This document shows, in pieces, positions 18,042 to 29,729 of a stretch of DNA of 48,639 bases. The translations under genes were made by a program, and so were the position numbers. The notes under the pieces were generated by a model. The model ran no database searches. It was not told where the DNA came from and saw only the letters and a program-made list of their open reading frames with translations. Source of the DNA: Priapulus caudatus (taxonomy: Eukaryota > Priapulida > Priapulimorpha > Priapulimorphida > Priapulidae); contig NW_014578585.1 in NCBI RefSeq assembly GCF_000485595.1, forward strand, positions 15,215 to 63,853, written 5' to 3'. The number at the start of each line of letters is the position of its first letter. The first letter of the stretch is position 1.

Positions 18042-18987
18042 CATGGGCGCAACCACTGGAGGGGTCGTGGGGTCACGACCCCCCCCCGACTTTTATGTGG
18101 ACCTCCCCAACTTCTGAAAGACCTTATTTTCTGGGAGGTCCAAAATAGTCCGATAAGCGTTTATTATCGTGAAACATCCATATTTCACAGGTGAAAGTTA
18201 AAATAAATAAAAACCCAGGTGGTCAAGTGCAGTGTGATAACTGTGATTCAGATTCAGATATCTAAATAGAACCCTTGTTAATATTATTTAGATTCGACCT
18301 ACATAGTACATTCAATCTCACGTGCATGGAACGAGCACGATATTCACCACGCGTTCGCAAGCCAACTGTGTTATAGAAACACACACAAAATATAGGCCCA
18401 TCTCCACACAAGCGGCGCGTCGCGGCGCGGCGCCGTTCACCCTTACCTTCTAATCTATGATATCTTTTGGCGCAGTCTCCACTGACACTGCACGGCGCAG
18501 GCCTGGTTTCATGGCGACGGCGAAAAGACAATTGAACCAATCAACGCGATTGTTTTTTATCACGTGTTCTGGAATCGATATTGAAGCAATTGCAAAGGAT
18601 TTTGTTGCAAAGTGTGACTCAAGGAAGGTCACATTTGGTTTCTAACACTGTTCTCTGTTTTCACGTGTCAGGCATTTTTTTGCATTATTATTTTCATCAT
18701 TATTATTTTCCTCTTCATCTTAATCATGCTAACTGTGTCACACAGTTAGCACAGTCTGTGTGTAGCATTACTACTAGTTTAATTTAATTAATAAAACATA
18801 TTGGTATTTTATCTATACATTATCCTAGTAATGTCATTCATGACATCACAATTATGCAACACTTCCATCAACACGCTGAAATACGTGATATTGAACCAAT
18901 ACGTGATATTCGCTCGCCCGCAGATCACGTTTCTATTGGCTGCTTGTGACCCCCCCCCCCAACTTTCAACACGTGGTTGCGCCCTTG
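18042..18987. mobile_element. hAT-like non-autonomous element, 8-bp target duplication
   Basis: The ends are CATGGGCGCAACCAC and, inverted, CAAGGGCGCAACCAC. The flanks carry the identical octamer ACGGAGTG at 18034-18041 and 18988-18995, the duplication size of hAT transposons. Poly-C runs just inside both ends (18081-18089 and 18950-18960) are part of the subterminal inverted repeat. The interior has a CpG-rich block near 18410-18435 but no transposase domain that I recognise. Confidence 0.8.
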
Positions 18988-18995
18988 ACGGAGTG

Positions 18996-20369
18996 GCTCA
19001 TTAATTATGATCAACGCGGCCGACTTTATTTTGTTATAAGCGACTCTCTATGTGACTCATATGTGACTAATTTCTGATAAATCACAGTAAACCCCATATA
19101 TAACATAATAAATCACACGTGGATGTTAGCATTTAAAAATAAAACAACAGTGACCGTGAATTGCATGACTATATTACCAATGAAAAATTTTGTTCCGAAA
19201 TCGCTTTGCGTACGTCCACCGCGAGAATCCATCCCCAGCGTTATTGATCCTACAAGAATAATGTTTTATTTCGAGGCAACACATATGGGTTACACAATTT
19301 GGAAAATCTCGACAAACTAGAGATGTAACAATGACTGCCGCCGTGTATACAGTTAAAGATTCCGACATTACACGTTACGGCCTTGCCAACATCGTTATAC
19401 AAAACATCGTTTACAAACGTCGTACCGATAGTTATACTTTCTTGGTAAAATCTTGAAATAAACGCGATTTGCGATTTTGCCTGCCTGCCACACATGCATA
19501 GGTAGGTTTTCCTCGCCAATCTTAAAATGATTTAAAAAAGTCTCTAGATTACCCTTTGCAGTCCTATGCCATAGGCGTAGTGCCAATGAATGGAGGTGTG
19601 TAGAATTAGGGGTGAATAATATTTACAGATTCTATCAATCTGACCTTAAACCCAAATGTTAATGATAGAGTTCTCTTACCTCTTAGAATGAGAACATACT
19701 CTATCCGGTATGATCTGTATATACAGAATCAGATATATCGCGCTTCTACGCTATATAACGTAATAGGAAAACGTTACTAAAAGCATATATTATTCGAAAA
19801 GTCTACTATATTCGTTTACTCTATTGTTTTCTACGTTAAAGCACTATGAACATGTGTACTTGTGGTATTTACATTATGCTAAGATACGCCCAGCTTAGTG
19901 ATTCTGTGCAAAATACTATAACAGGGTGTTTGCTGTCTATGCATATCATGAACTCATCTATAACACAGAGCCTATTCGTTTTTAATACCGTTTTTTTATT
20001 AAGATATATAGAAACAGCTCTAATAACTGAATAGTTTGTTATAATTATATTACTTTATTATAATAACATAGAGTTGTTTCACTATACACTTATGCAGAAT
20101 ATATTTATGCAGAAATAATGTATCGCACAATAACATGTCTAATTGACATAAAACCGCGCATTTATTTTAAAATTGACTCCATCACCAACCTAAACGTCTA
20201 TTTATTTTATTCCAAGGAATTTATTAAGTGCTTGGATTAAATGAATACAAATCAATATATTACATGTTTTACATGTTTATTTATAAGGATAAAAATAGAT
20301 ATGTTCTAGACTACTTAATCAATGTTACAACATAATAAGCTACTGTCTTGTATTTATTATTGAGATATT
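18996..20369. other. Intergenic, nothing recognised
   Basis: AT-rich sequence without splice-compatible coding frames or family motifs. Short open frames here show no conserved pattern. Confidence 0.4.
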
Positions 20370-20422
20370 ATCAGGAGTAAGATAATATAGACTATCTATA
20401 TCTATATTATCTTACTCCTGAT
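20370..20422. mobile_element. 53-bp palindromic hairpin insertion (ATCAGGAGT family)
   Basis: Begins ATCAGGAGTAAGATAATATAG and ends with its complement, flanked by ATT on both sides (20367-20369 and 20423-20425). Same termini and 3-bp flanks as the hairpin at 16470. Confidence 0.6.
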
Positions 20423-20532
20423 ATTATTAATAGAGTCTAATTGTGTTCACTTTTACAGATTTATTGAGAATACACTATGTGCACTCTCCATTTATATGTT
20501 TATTACAAAACAACCCCATTAAAAGTTCCCTT

Positions 20533-20578
<46 letters not shown>

Positions 20579-20676
20579 AAGAGGAGCTGTACCTGCCATG
20601 TTTCACTGTGTATAGTTTTGTCAAGCGGTGCGCGGAAACAAGTTTTGCCAACGTGACTTAGACACCTGCAGATCGG

Positions 20677-20686
20677 TATATAAAAG
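20677..20686 (+). promoter_or_regulatory. Possible TATA box with 5' exon and splice donor
   Basis: TATATAAAAG lies in a short GC-balanced island. About 30 bases downstream begins a CpG-containing stretch (20708-20774) that ends CCGTGAGAT just before a perfect donor GTAAGT at 20775-20780. This looks like a core promoter and short non-coding first exon on the plus strand. No downstream plus-strand exon was recognised, and an upstream (AT)n run at 20535-20575 makes chance TATA words likelier. Confidence 0.3.
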
Positions 20687-20919
20687 TGCAGTTCGGCCAC
20701 ACGTGACACGTTTTCTTCTGGCCGGTGACAAACGGCGGAGGCGCAAGTCGCTCACTTCGCAATATCCGTGAGATGTAAGTTATTTGAACAACTTTTCGCA
20801 TGCTGTTGGTGCTTAACGCCTCCGAGCTTTAGTAAAAAGTATTAAGAATACGGATATTAAGGACAGAGCGCCTCCACCGGAGATAGTCGGTCAGAGAGCC
20901 GTGCCAGCACATAATGCTA

Positions 20920-21347
20920 GGGGCACACGAGCGATTTTTATCGCCCGATCGCGGCGATTAAAATTGCCAGCGAATTTAATCGCCCGATCACGAAGGGGCA
21001 CACGTAGCGATTTTTATCGCCCGATCACGAAGGGGCACACGTGACGTAGCGAATTTGAGAGCGTACGCGTACGCCACTCGACAGAACATTTAACATCACA
21101 TGATATCAACAACACGTCCGATTGGTTTAGAAAAATCGATCGGGCGACAAAATACGCCGGTCACGGGCACACGAGCGATAATAATCGCCCGGCGTAAATA
21201 ATCGCCCGAAAATATCTAACATTTTGGATACGGGCGATTCGGTCGGCCGATTAAAATCGGCGTCGACGTGAACGGGCACACGGGCGATTTCTTCGAGCGA
21301 TTTCAAAATTCGCGGCGATCGGGCGATAAAAATCGCTCGTGTGCCCC
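20920..21347. mobile_element. 428-bp MITE with TA flanks (GGGGCACACGAGCGATTTTT ends)
   Basis: Near-perfect terminal inverted repeats of about 35 bp (GGGGCACACGAGCGATTTTT, continuing ATCGCCCGATCG) are flanked by TA on both sides (20918-20919 and 21348-21349). The interior repeats GGGGCACACG and TAATCGCCCG words. No coding capacity. The TA flank suits Tc1/mariner-like mobilisation. Confidence 0.75.
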
Positions 21348-21682
21348 TACCATAAGAGAAGTAAGATTAACATACTGGTACGTTATTATTGCGATGCATA
21401 AGGGTATTGTACGATGTTTGTGCGACGCGCGAGATTGTGAGATGTTATTTTGGAAGCGCGTAGGAATCGCGTAAGCTAGTAGTGCGGCGTGGAGAATCGC
21501 CGTACAGTATTGTCACGCGGTATACGGGTTTTGGCGTGGCGGCACTTTATGTAAAATGGGTCAGCTATTAGCTTATTGTCATTGATTTAGGTTATTAAAA
21601 GAAATCTTGTAAAATACCTATAATCGTTCGTGCATTTCTGTTGCGTTATTCGCATGGCGGTCAACGCTGTTTTTACGCACGT

Positions 21683-21685
<3 letters not shown>

Positions 21686-21725
<40 letters not shown>
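21686..21725. repeat. (AT)n microsatellite
   Basis: Uninterrupted AT dinucleotides. Confidence 0.95.
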
Positions 21726-21729
<4 letters not shown>

Positions 21730-21925
21730 TTAACAAACCGAAGTAAAACTGTACGCAACTTCATATCAAGCGGTAAACTAGTGGTTTAACAGCCATGTCA
21801 AATCATGGTTGCAACGTTCATCATCAAAATCTTTTCGCTTCTGCGTATGCTTTTTTTATTTACATATGCAGGGAGAAAGAAAATAAAATTATCATTACGA
21901 GTCTAATCAGACGCTAGACAAAGCA

Positions 21926-22060
21926 CTAATGAGAAGAAGAAGAAGAAGAAGAAGAAGAAAAAAAAGAAAGAAGAAGAAGAAGAAGAAGAAGAAGGATAAT
22001 GATCCGGATAAAGAGGAAAAAGAAGAAGTGAAAGACGAAGAAGGAAAGAAAGCAGAAGCT
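21926..22060. repeat. (GAA)n purine tract
   Basis: GAA repeats with interruptions. Similar tracts occur at 23270-23450 (in the CS-B intron before the last exon) and 29660-29745. Lys/Glu-rich readings are artefacts. Confidence 0.9.
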
Positions 22061-22541
22061 AATGACATTACGCCTTTTTATATCATCAAACATGCAACGC
22101 AATCGTAAATTCAGGCTTTATCTGAAATGTTACCGATAATTCATCACCATAGTTAATACCATTTAGAGGCATGTATTTTAGTCACGTTTATACAAGCTAA
22201 ATCATATAGATGTAAGAATGAACTTTCAAGCTGCTAATGTTATATAGAGATACGCTTGACTCATATCCAACAAACTAATTGTGCCGGCAGTAAATGCATC
22301 TAGAGGAAAAAAGCGGGGAAACAATTGTGCCTGATAGAAAGTGCGAAACGCAAGTCGAGGACACATTATTTTCGTGTTTACTTCGAGATCTTGGTGACTT
22401 GAATAATGATCATGATTTTAGTGCCACTTATATCTATATGCTGTGTATTACGGCAAGATAGCGGCGTTATATTTTCAACTATCATTCCTCGTACCGGCGA
22501 CGTACATACATGAAGTATCCACAGGAATTACCAATTCACTT

Positions 22542-22890
22542 CTAGGTGAAACTACTTCTTCGCCGCACATCTGAAAATCTCTTTTCAAATCGTACGCTTT
22601 TCTTTCTTCGACCAGCGCGATTAGCTGCCATAGATGGCGACGACACGTCATGGTGAACGTCGGCAACGAGGTGTAGTGGCTGGTTCTGCTGCACCGTTTC
22701 GAAACCCAATCCCTCCTCGCCAGCATGTTTCGTTAGTATGGCACTTTCATCTGTTTCGTCTACAGCAGCGAAGGCGGGATTTCGGTACGCTGTGCTCCTC
22801 TTTCTTGCCACGTCGCTACGACGTCTCGTATCGTTGGCAAAAACGCTAGTGCCGTCGTCGCCGTTATAGTCGTCATCGTCGTCGTCGTTG

Positions 22891-22922
<32 letters not shown>

Positions 22923-23129
22923 GTCGTCGGTCTTTTTGCGCAGTTTGAACGCGAACGCGACGCTGCTTTTGCGTCGCATCTCCGCGTAGTTTGTGTTGGG
23001 GTTGGTCTTCTCGTCGCTGAATTGTCTGATGATCTCCTTCGGTGTCTTGTCAGACGGAATTTGCCAGGTACTCACGCGTCTGTTTAACGCGACGAGAGTC
23101 TCACGTCGCATTGTCAGGCGACGGAAAAT
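22542..23129 (-). CDS. CS-B terminal exon with Asp-rich tail
   Basis: Acceptor GAATAAG, then IFRRLTMRRETLVALNRRVS, the usual M.RRETV.AL.RR motif near the C-terminus of this family. A variable tail follows: KKTDDDDNDDDDDD with more Asp (encoded by a GTC/GAC triplet tract at 22863-22929), and the end RRKKSVRFEKRFSDVRRRSS. KSVRF fits the protein phosphatase 1 docking pattern [RK]-x-[VI]-x-F, and RRRSS fits basophilic kinase sites (inference). Stop at 22542. No clear poly(A) signal was assigned. Confidence 0.85.
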
Positions 23130-25236
23130 CTTATTCTCCTTGGGCCCCTATGAAGACGGGAAGAACTTAGATAAAAGAACCACTGAGGACGTAAAACACT
23201 AGAAATTCATACGATCAGTGCCATGGGAAATGCTTCAATGTCAGGAAAAAGGCAACGAAATAGAAAAATAAGATGAAGAAAAACAAGAAAAAGAAGAAGA
23301 AGAAGAAGAAGAAAAAGAAGAAAGGAACGAAAGAAAGAAAGATAAAGAAGATGAAGAAGAAGAAGAAGAAAAAGAAGAAGAAGAAGAAAAAGAAGAAGAA
23401 GAAGAAAAAGAAGAAGAAGAAGAAGAAGAAAAAGAAGAAGAAGAAGTAGAATTAGCTATCTATCGACAACGCACAGAGAATTATTTAAAAAGTACATCTG
23501 ATTTTTGAAAAGCATATTTGTAAAATGTGTATTTTTACATGTACAGCAATCATTATTAACTCCCCTATTATTATTAAACTCATAGTCAATAACATTGTTT
23601 TTGAACAAGATAAAAAAAGCAAATTATCTAATTTAGAAGCAATATGAATTGAACTATTAGTTGACACTTATATTACACAAAATAAGTATTGTGTTGAATA
23701 CGCAATCGTCATGTAAAACATTACAATATATTATATAAATATAAGTAACATAAATTCATTGAAAATAATTCAACAATTTAAGTTTTAACTGTACATAGTT
23801 AAGACGTTCACACCTAAACTCCCTTTTGATAGTTTACATTTTGTTAAATAAAGCGAGCACTACCTATCGTGGCACAGTCACTTATCGCCTTATAAAGTGT
23901 TTCGTGTTTCATCATTTTTCGTTTTTCATCTGCTTTTACTGAAATCTGACCGGCGAAGGAATGCATGACTCGTGGCGCCTCCCAGTGATGGATAACTTAC
24001 CGTTAAGTCAAGATCGCCCGTTCCGATCATCTGTAGTCGCTTTACCAATGCTTCCTCGTAGTTAACTATCGTTTGCCGCCTTTTTTTCGAGCGGTTTGCC
24101 ATATTAAAGATGTTCAGTCTTCGTCCATTCTCATCTACGGGAATCTCGTCATCTGGCCGTGATCCTAACGAGTAACGCAATATCATTTTTTGATTATCAC
24201 CACTATTGAATTAGATGAAAATCCTTGATAGTACAATGTTTATAGCTTTACTAATGACGGTCACATAGTACAGAGGATACGTTAAATTACAAGATCTCTA
24301 TTACGAATACGAAGGCATCTTATTATAACGTCTAACGGGAAGTATTCGTGAGCATTGGCGATTGGCGTAATATAGTAGTTGGCCCAACCTGCATTCGCGT
24401 CGTCTTCGTCCGCGCCTTGGAGATTTTGCAGCTCCATGGCAAGCCCTACACCGTACGTGTCCATCTCACTATCTGCATCAAACAGTTGTTTTGTTCGTGA
24501 TTCCCAGCACAAGTCCGTAAGGGCTACGATGTGGCTCATTGTTGTCCATCTATCGCAAATAATTGGTGTGATTTGCAGTTCAACTACGATGTCAAGTTTA
24601 AACAGTAGCGGTACTACGCTCTCCGTGTAAATTGTGCTACTAAATCCGAGCAAAGCCAAGTCACGCGTGCAGACTCTCACTATGCTTTTATGTGATTCCC
24701 CATATTATTCTGTGTAGTCACAATTTTATTAAGAGATGGACCAAATATAGACTACAAGTACTTGATACTTTGAGGCGCCCATCTAAGGATTCGATATATT
24801 AATGAATCGTTAACCCATTAACGCTCTATATATCTGTTCGTTTTCAACTCATTTCCATCAAGAATGAACAGAATTAAGTCTAATTCCTATCGTTAACATG
24901 AATCGCAGCAAGTTACCTGTGTAAAAACATGGCAGATAGCTGCACCAGTAAGATTAGCACGTAGAAGACGAGGAAGAAGAACCCGATAGGTTCCAAGAAG
25001 ATCTGCTCGCCACTGGAGTTCGTTCCGAACGGCCAAGGAATATAGAGTTGGTTAATCTGCAGTAAGAGCAGCAGTATGATGAGAAGACCGTTGGTGATCG
25101 AGAAGAAGAAGACGGCTTTGTTACGCAGATTCCTTAGGTCAACCTTTACTGTAGCCTGCTCCTTATCAGTCTATACGAATGAAAACAGATTCATCAACGT
25201 CGTGGTCACTGTCCTTACGTCCTTACTGCTATGTTG

Positions 25237-25268
<32 letters not shown>

Positions 25269-28200
25269 TGGATATAAAAGGTCTACGCTGTGATCAGGCC
25301 AAATTATTCACAAAATCATTTATTTCCAATAAATTCGTCCTAATATTCCAATAATAACAGCGGATTGCAGTTTACTAGAGCAAGACCGTTAAATGGAAAT
25401 TCACTAGATGCGTGATCGATTTAGTTTGTCGATTAGTTGGGGGCAAATAAGATGTAATTGCTTCTAATCGAAATGCGTTTCTTCTCACTGGGTTAACGGG
25501 TACAGGTAGAGATCTATGAGACCATTCCAGAATATGACTTCGTCCTCATCTAGGTTTGTGTAAACGCCATACTTCATGCAGTCATCAGTTATCCAGTCGG
25601 GATTCTGCAGGTCACTAACGATATATTTTCCTCGTCGCTCTCTGTAAGAATCACTTCAACGCATCAAAATAACATAAAGTCACCGTATTAACGGAGAGTC
25701 TCGACTCTAAATTGTGAATTATTATTGTGTTTGTGAATTCACATAGTATCGTTGGATTTAGAGATTTACCATTATCCTGTGGCTGCTTAATAGCTGAGCG
25801 AAGGACAGTGCTTCCATCTTGAGCAACAGGAATGACTGTAAAAATAAAGAGCACGAGACTATATAGTTTTATCTAACTGAAGTAGATCTGTCGACATTTT
25901 GAGTATATGGACGTATATGTGTTGTAGACAGCTCTTGAAAAAATACTGTATAAATATAAACCAGCTTTTATATGACATGGCTTAGCAAGTAGGTACTACA
26001 TCAATTAACGTATGGGGCTGTTGTCATTACGGGAAAATAACGTACCGATGCAATGCGATAATATTTAAAGCAGCGTTCATATTTATCTATTTGAAAGAGT
26101 CCATTCCAATGTATGGCAATGTATGCTTTTATATCCGTATTACAGGCGAAGGTCGGATCGATTGAAGAAGGGGCGAGTATCAGTGTCCAACGACACGTTA
26201 TCCATCGCTGCATCGCTTTCTGCATCCGTATGTATGCCTTGGTAGAGTATCATGGTATCCACCTTGCCCTCTACGCGCTTTATTTCAGACAGTACTCGCA
26301 TTTCCCCGTAGGCCGACGCTTGACGGTTCGGGTACATGCAGCAAGTCAGTTTGCAACATTGGCCACAGATGAGTGACATAGGACCGTCTGCTTTTTCTTT
26401 GCCTTTGTCTGATTTAAAATATTATAAAAACTGCCAGGCGGCTGTAGACTTTTGTTTCTCCACTTCTTTATTCGCTTCCTTTGGCTAGATCTTCTTTGAT
26501 CTCTGCTTTTGATTTTGTTGCTGCCACCTGGCAAAGAAATTTATCGTTATTTATTTAACTGAATAATTAAGCTAAAATCTAAAACTACATTTTATGTAAA
26601 CCAGTTCACTCTTTACACTAACAGCGAGTTATTTCTCTATACTGTTCTTGTACTTTATTTCTTTTTATTTAATTGTGTAATGAAGATGAAGATCATAAAG
26701 CACATTAGTTATTCATAACTATACTGGTTTGTCAGTATACAACTCATTATACCTCTCGCGTGCCCCAAGAAACATCGTTCAGATTGCAGAGAGAGTAGAT
26801 AATGAGCAGCATGTACATAGATGGAATGGAGATGAAGTAGAGCAAGAAGTGAGGAAGACAAGTTTCATCACCTTTCAGGATGCATAAACCCAGCAATAAA
26901 GTTAGCACCTGTAAAATGTTACAGACAATGCTCTATGTAAGTAAGCAATCTTTCTCGTTCTAAAAAAAACCTCCTATAGGTTAAGATGCAGAAAAACTTT
27001 TTTGTTCAGAGACATTATTTGCTACAAAAAACTGACAACTATTTTAAGATTAACAAACATAGCTAAACATTATTGTTAGGCATTTAAATTTTTTACGATA
27101 ACAAACGGTATTAAATTATGATAATCAGTAGTGTCATGCACATAGATGTTGATATTAAACTATCACTACAGCATTAACACGAATCAAAGGCATATAGACT
27201 GTTTATGCGATCTTGTTTATCTGCCGGAATATTTGGCTTAAATAAGAATTCCTACCTCTCCTGCACCAGCTGTTCTTTCTAATAATATGCACCACGAAAG
27301 AGATCGCAGCGTATATCGTGATGTTTCCCGCATTTAAGGCCCATTCACACCAGCTCACGCTCATCACGATCGCCCACGCTCGCAAAAATTTGCCCGAGCG
27401 TGGTTGAGAGCGTGGCCAATTGGGCCCACGCCGGGCCGCAGCGCCGATACTACGATCTAATTACGTCGATACTACGATCTAAGTGCGTCTTTACCCCCGA
27501 TCTCACTGCGCTCAACAAGCTTTCACCAGCGTTCAACACCAGCGCCGCGCATCACGCTTGCACTGCGCTCACTGCGTTTTATTGCGGACCAATCAGATCG
27601 CATTGCGTTCGAACGACGCTTGCACTGGCGCCTAAGCAACGCTCACCGCGCCTCAACTGCGCGCCAGTCACGCCGTAGTGCGACTTAATCACGCTCTAGT
27701 CAGGCGCCGACTGCGCTGGCAACGAGCCATATAAATAACCGCGGCCGCGTTCTAGAAATCATCATTCGTTCTGTGCCCGTGCTGTTCCATCAAGATTATT
27801 TTCTACTGAATTTATACCCATAATAGTATAATATATGTATCAACAACTATGCCGCCAAAAGACTTCTATTTCTCCTCCTTCATCTCTGCCTCATGATGAG
27901 GGCTGTGCAATCAAGTATTCGAGGATTGTCCTTCTACGAGAAAACATGGCAATGGAGTAGTGTTGCCTCATCCATAGTGAACACTGGTGGGGTGGCCAGG
28001 GTAGTCCCCAATTTATACCCCAAGTTCGCAGGACGTGATCTGAGCGTAACTAACACGTTAATGCGAACGCACAACTGCGTGTCTGAGCGTGTTGGGAGTA
28101 GTACACAATCGTCTGTAGCGAACGGGTCGAGCTTGCTAGAGAACGCACCATGGTCATAGCGAAAGCGTGTCAGGTCGCAGAGACATCTCCATGGACGTAG

Positions 28201-29698
28201 TAACAGCGTGATGAAACGTATTGACATCGTGTGAGAACGAGGCGACAATTTTCACGCACCCGGACCACAGCTTTGGCGATACGATCATTACGTTCGTACT
28301 ACGCTCGAGTTAGCGTGGGTACATACGCCTTCCACGTCTCTAATACGCCCGCACGTGCGAGCTGTATTTCCGCGCACGCTCCGGCACCATGATAGTATTG
28401 AAATGTCAAAGTTGTCGCGCCACGCTCTGCCACGTCATGGTGACTGCACCCGCTCGATCGCGATCGCAGTTACTGTCCATATACTTCATACTGCGGTTCT
28501 AGACACGTTTCCACTCAGCGCTCTTTAGAGCGTAGTACGAGCGTAAGTCGAGATCGGGGGCCCTGGTGTCGAATGGGTATTACTAACCGAATATCAAATA
28601 AGGGCACAAAGCTGTTGGCGACGTTAGTCCCATCGCCGGTTTGGATCTGTATCGCCATGGGCGATGATAACGGCCAATCATAACGAAGCAGTAAACAATG
28701 GAGAGCACTCACAGCATACTTGAGCTGTTGAGAATGTCAACACAACTACATATAATAAGACGGCAGCACAAAAAGGCTTGCAAACGAGCCGACTAATAAA
28801 TCCAGGTCCATCGGCTTATATGTTTTTAACAGTTACACGGGGTTCATACACACGTCACCTTATGTAGTTATCCGTGAAAGTCAAGTAATGTTCCCAACTT
28901 AACGCGCTTCAACGTTGAGCTCTTAATTAGTGAAATGACACCATAAATCATTGAGAATCATCTCTTGAGAAAACCTTTTCATAATCAACCCGTGTGGTTT
29001 CAGCACGGGGACCTTTAGGAAATTATTAGTTCCATGTGATATAAAGTAAAATCGGTTGCTGGCGACGGTGATCTCGTCAATTTGTGCTATGATGAGCGGG
29101 GTCTGTGGGAACGGCCAGCCGAAGTTTTAATTACGTTACACTCACCTGTACGCTCCGACTTCGCGGTTAAGACATCGTAGAAGAATCGCGACAGGAGCAC
29201 AGGAATGACAGTAACGGAAGAATGCCGTCAGATCTGGAGATGTGAAATGCCTGGCTGACAGTGCATTGACCACGCATAATCATCAAATGCAGAACGTCGT
29301 TCCGGTCAACATGATGAACGCTAGAACAGCATCACTACTTGGTACACTGATGTACTTCTGTACCCGTAGTCCGTAATGAGATTTGATTACAAGGTTGAGA
29401 CTCACATCTTACCGCTTGAAATCGAATATGTGGTTGGTAGTGGTGTAAGCCCTACGTGGTTTTTATAAGACACCTCTAGGGATAACTCTCTCTGTTCACC
29501 AATAAGGCGATCACCATTTGTTTATTATACCGTACTCGAAGTTATAATAAACCCCATAAGTGTCATCTAGGGTGGCATAATACTACTACTACTAATAATA
29601 ATAATAATAATCATAATACTACTACTAGTAATAATAATAATCATAAAATAGTAATAATAATAATAAGAAGAAGAAGAAGAAGAAGAAGAAGAGGAAGA

Positions 29699-29729
<31 letters not shown>

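Larger units (their letters stand above)
25393..28578. repeat. Duplicated CS-B block, degraded copy (copy 1)
   Basis: Homologous to 33902-36443 but with deleted or added bases inside exons and at a splice donor. Correctly placed in exon order, between the middle and C-terminal exons. Confidence 0.9.

Noticed and set aside
21900-23460. Lys/Glu-rich coding possibility from GAA tracts
   Set aside because: Simple purine repeats with interruptions in all frames; no start or splice context.
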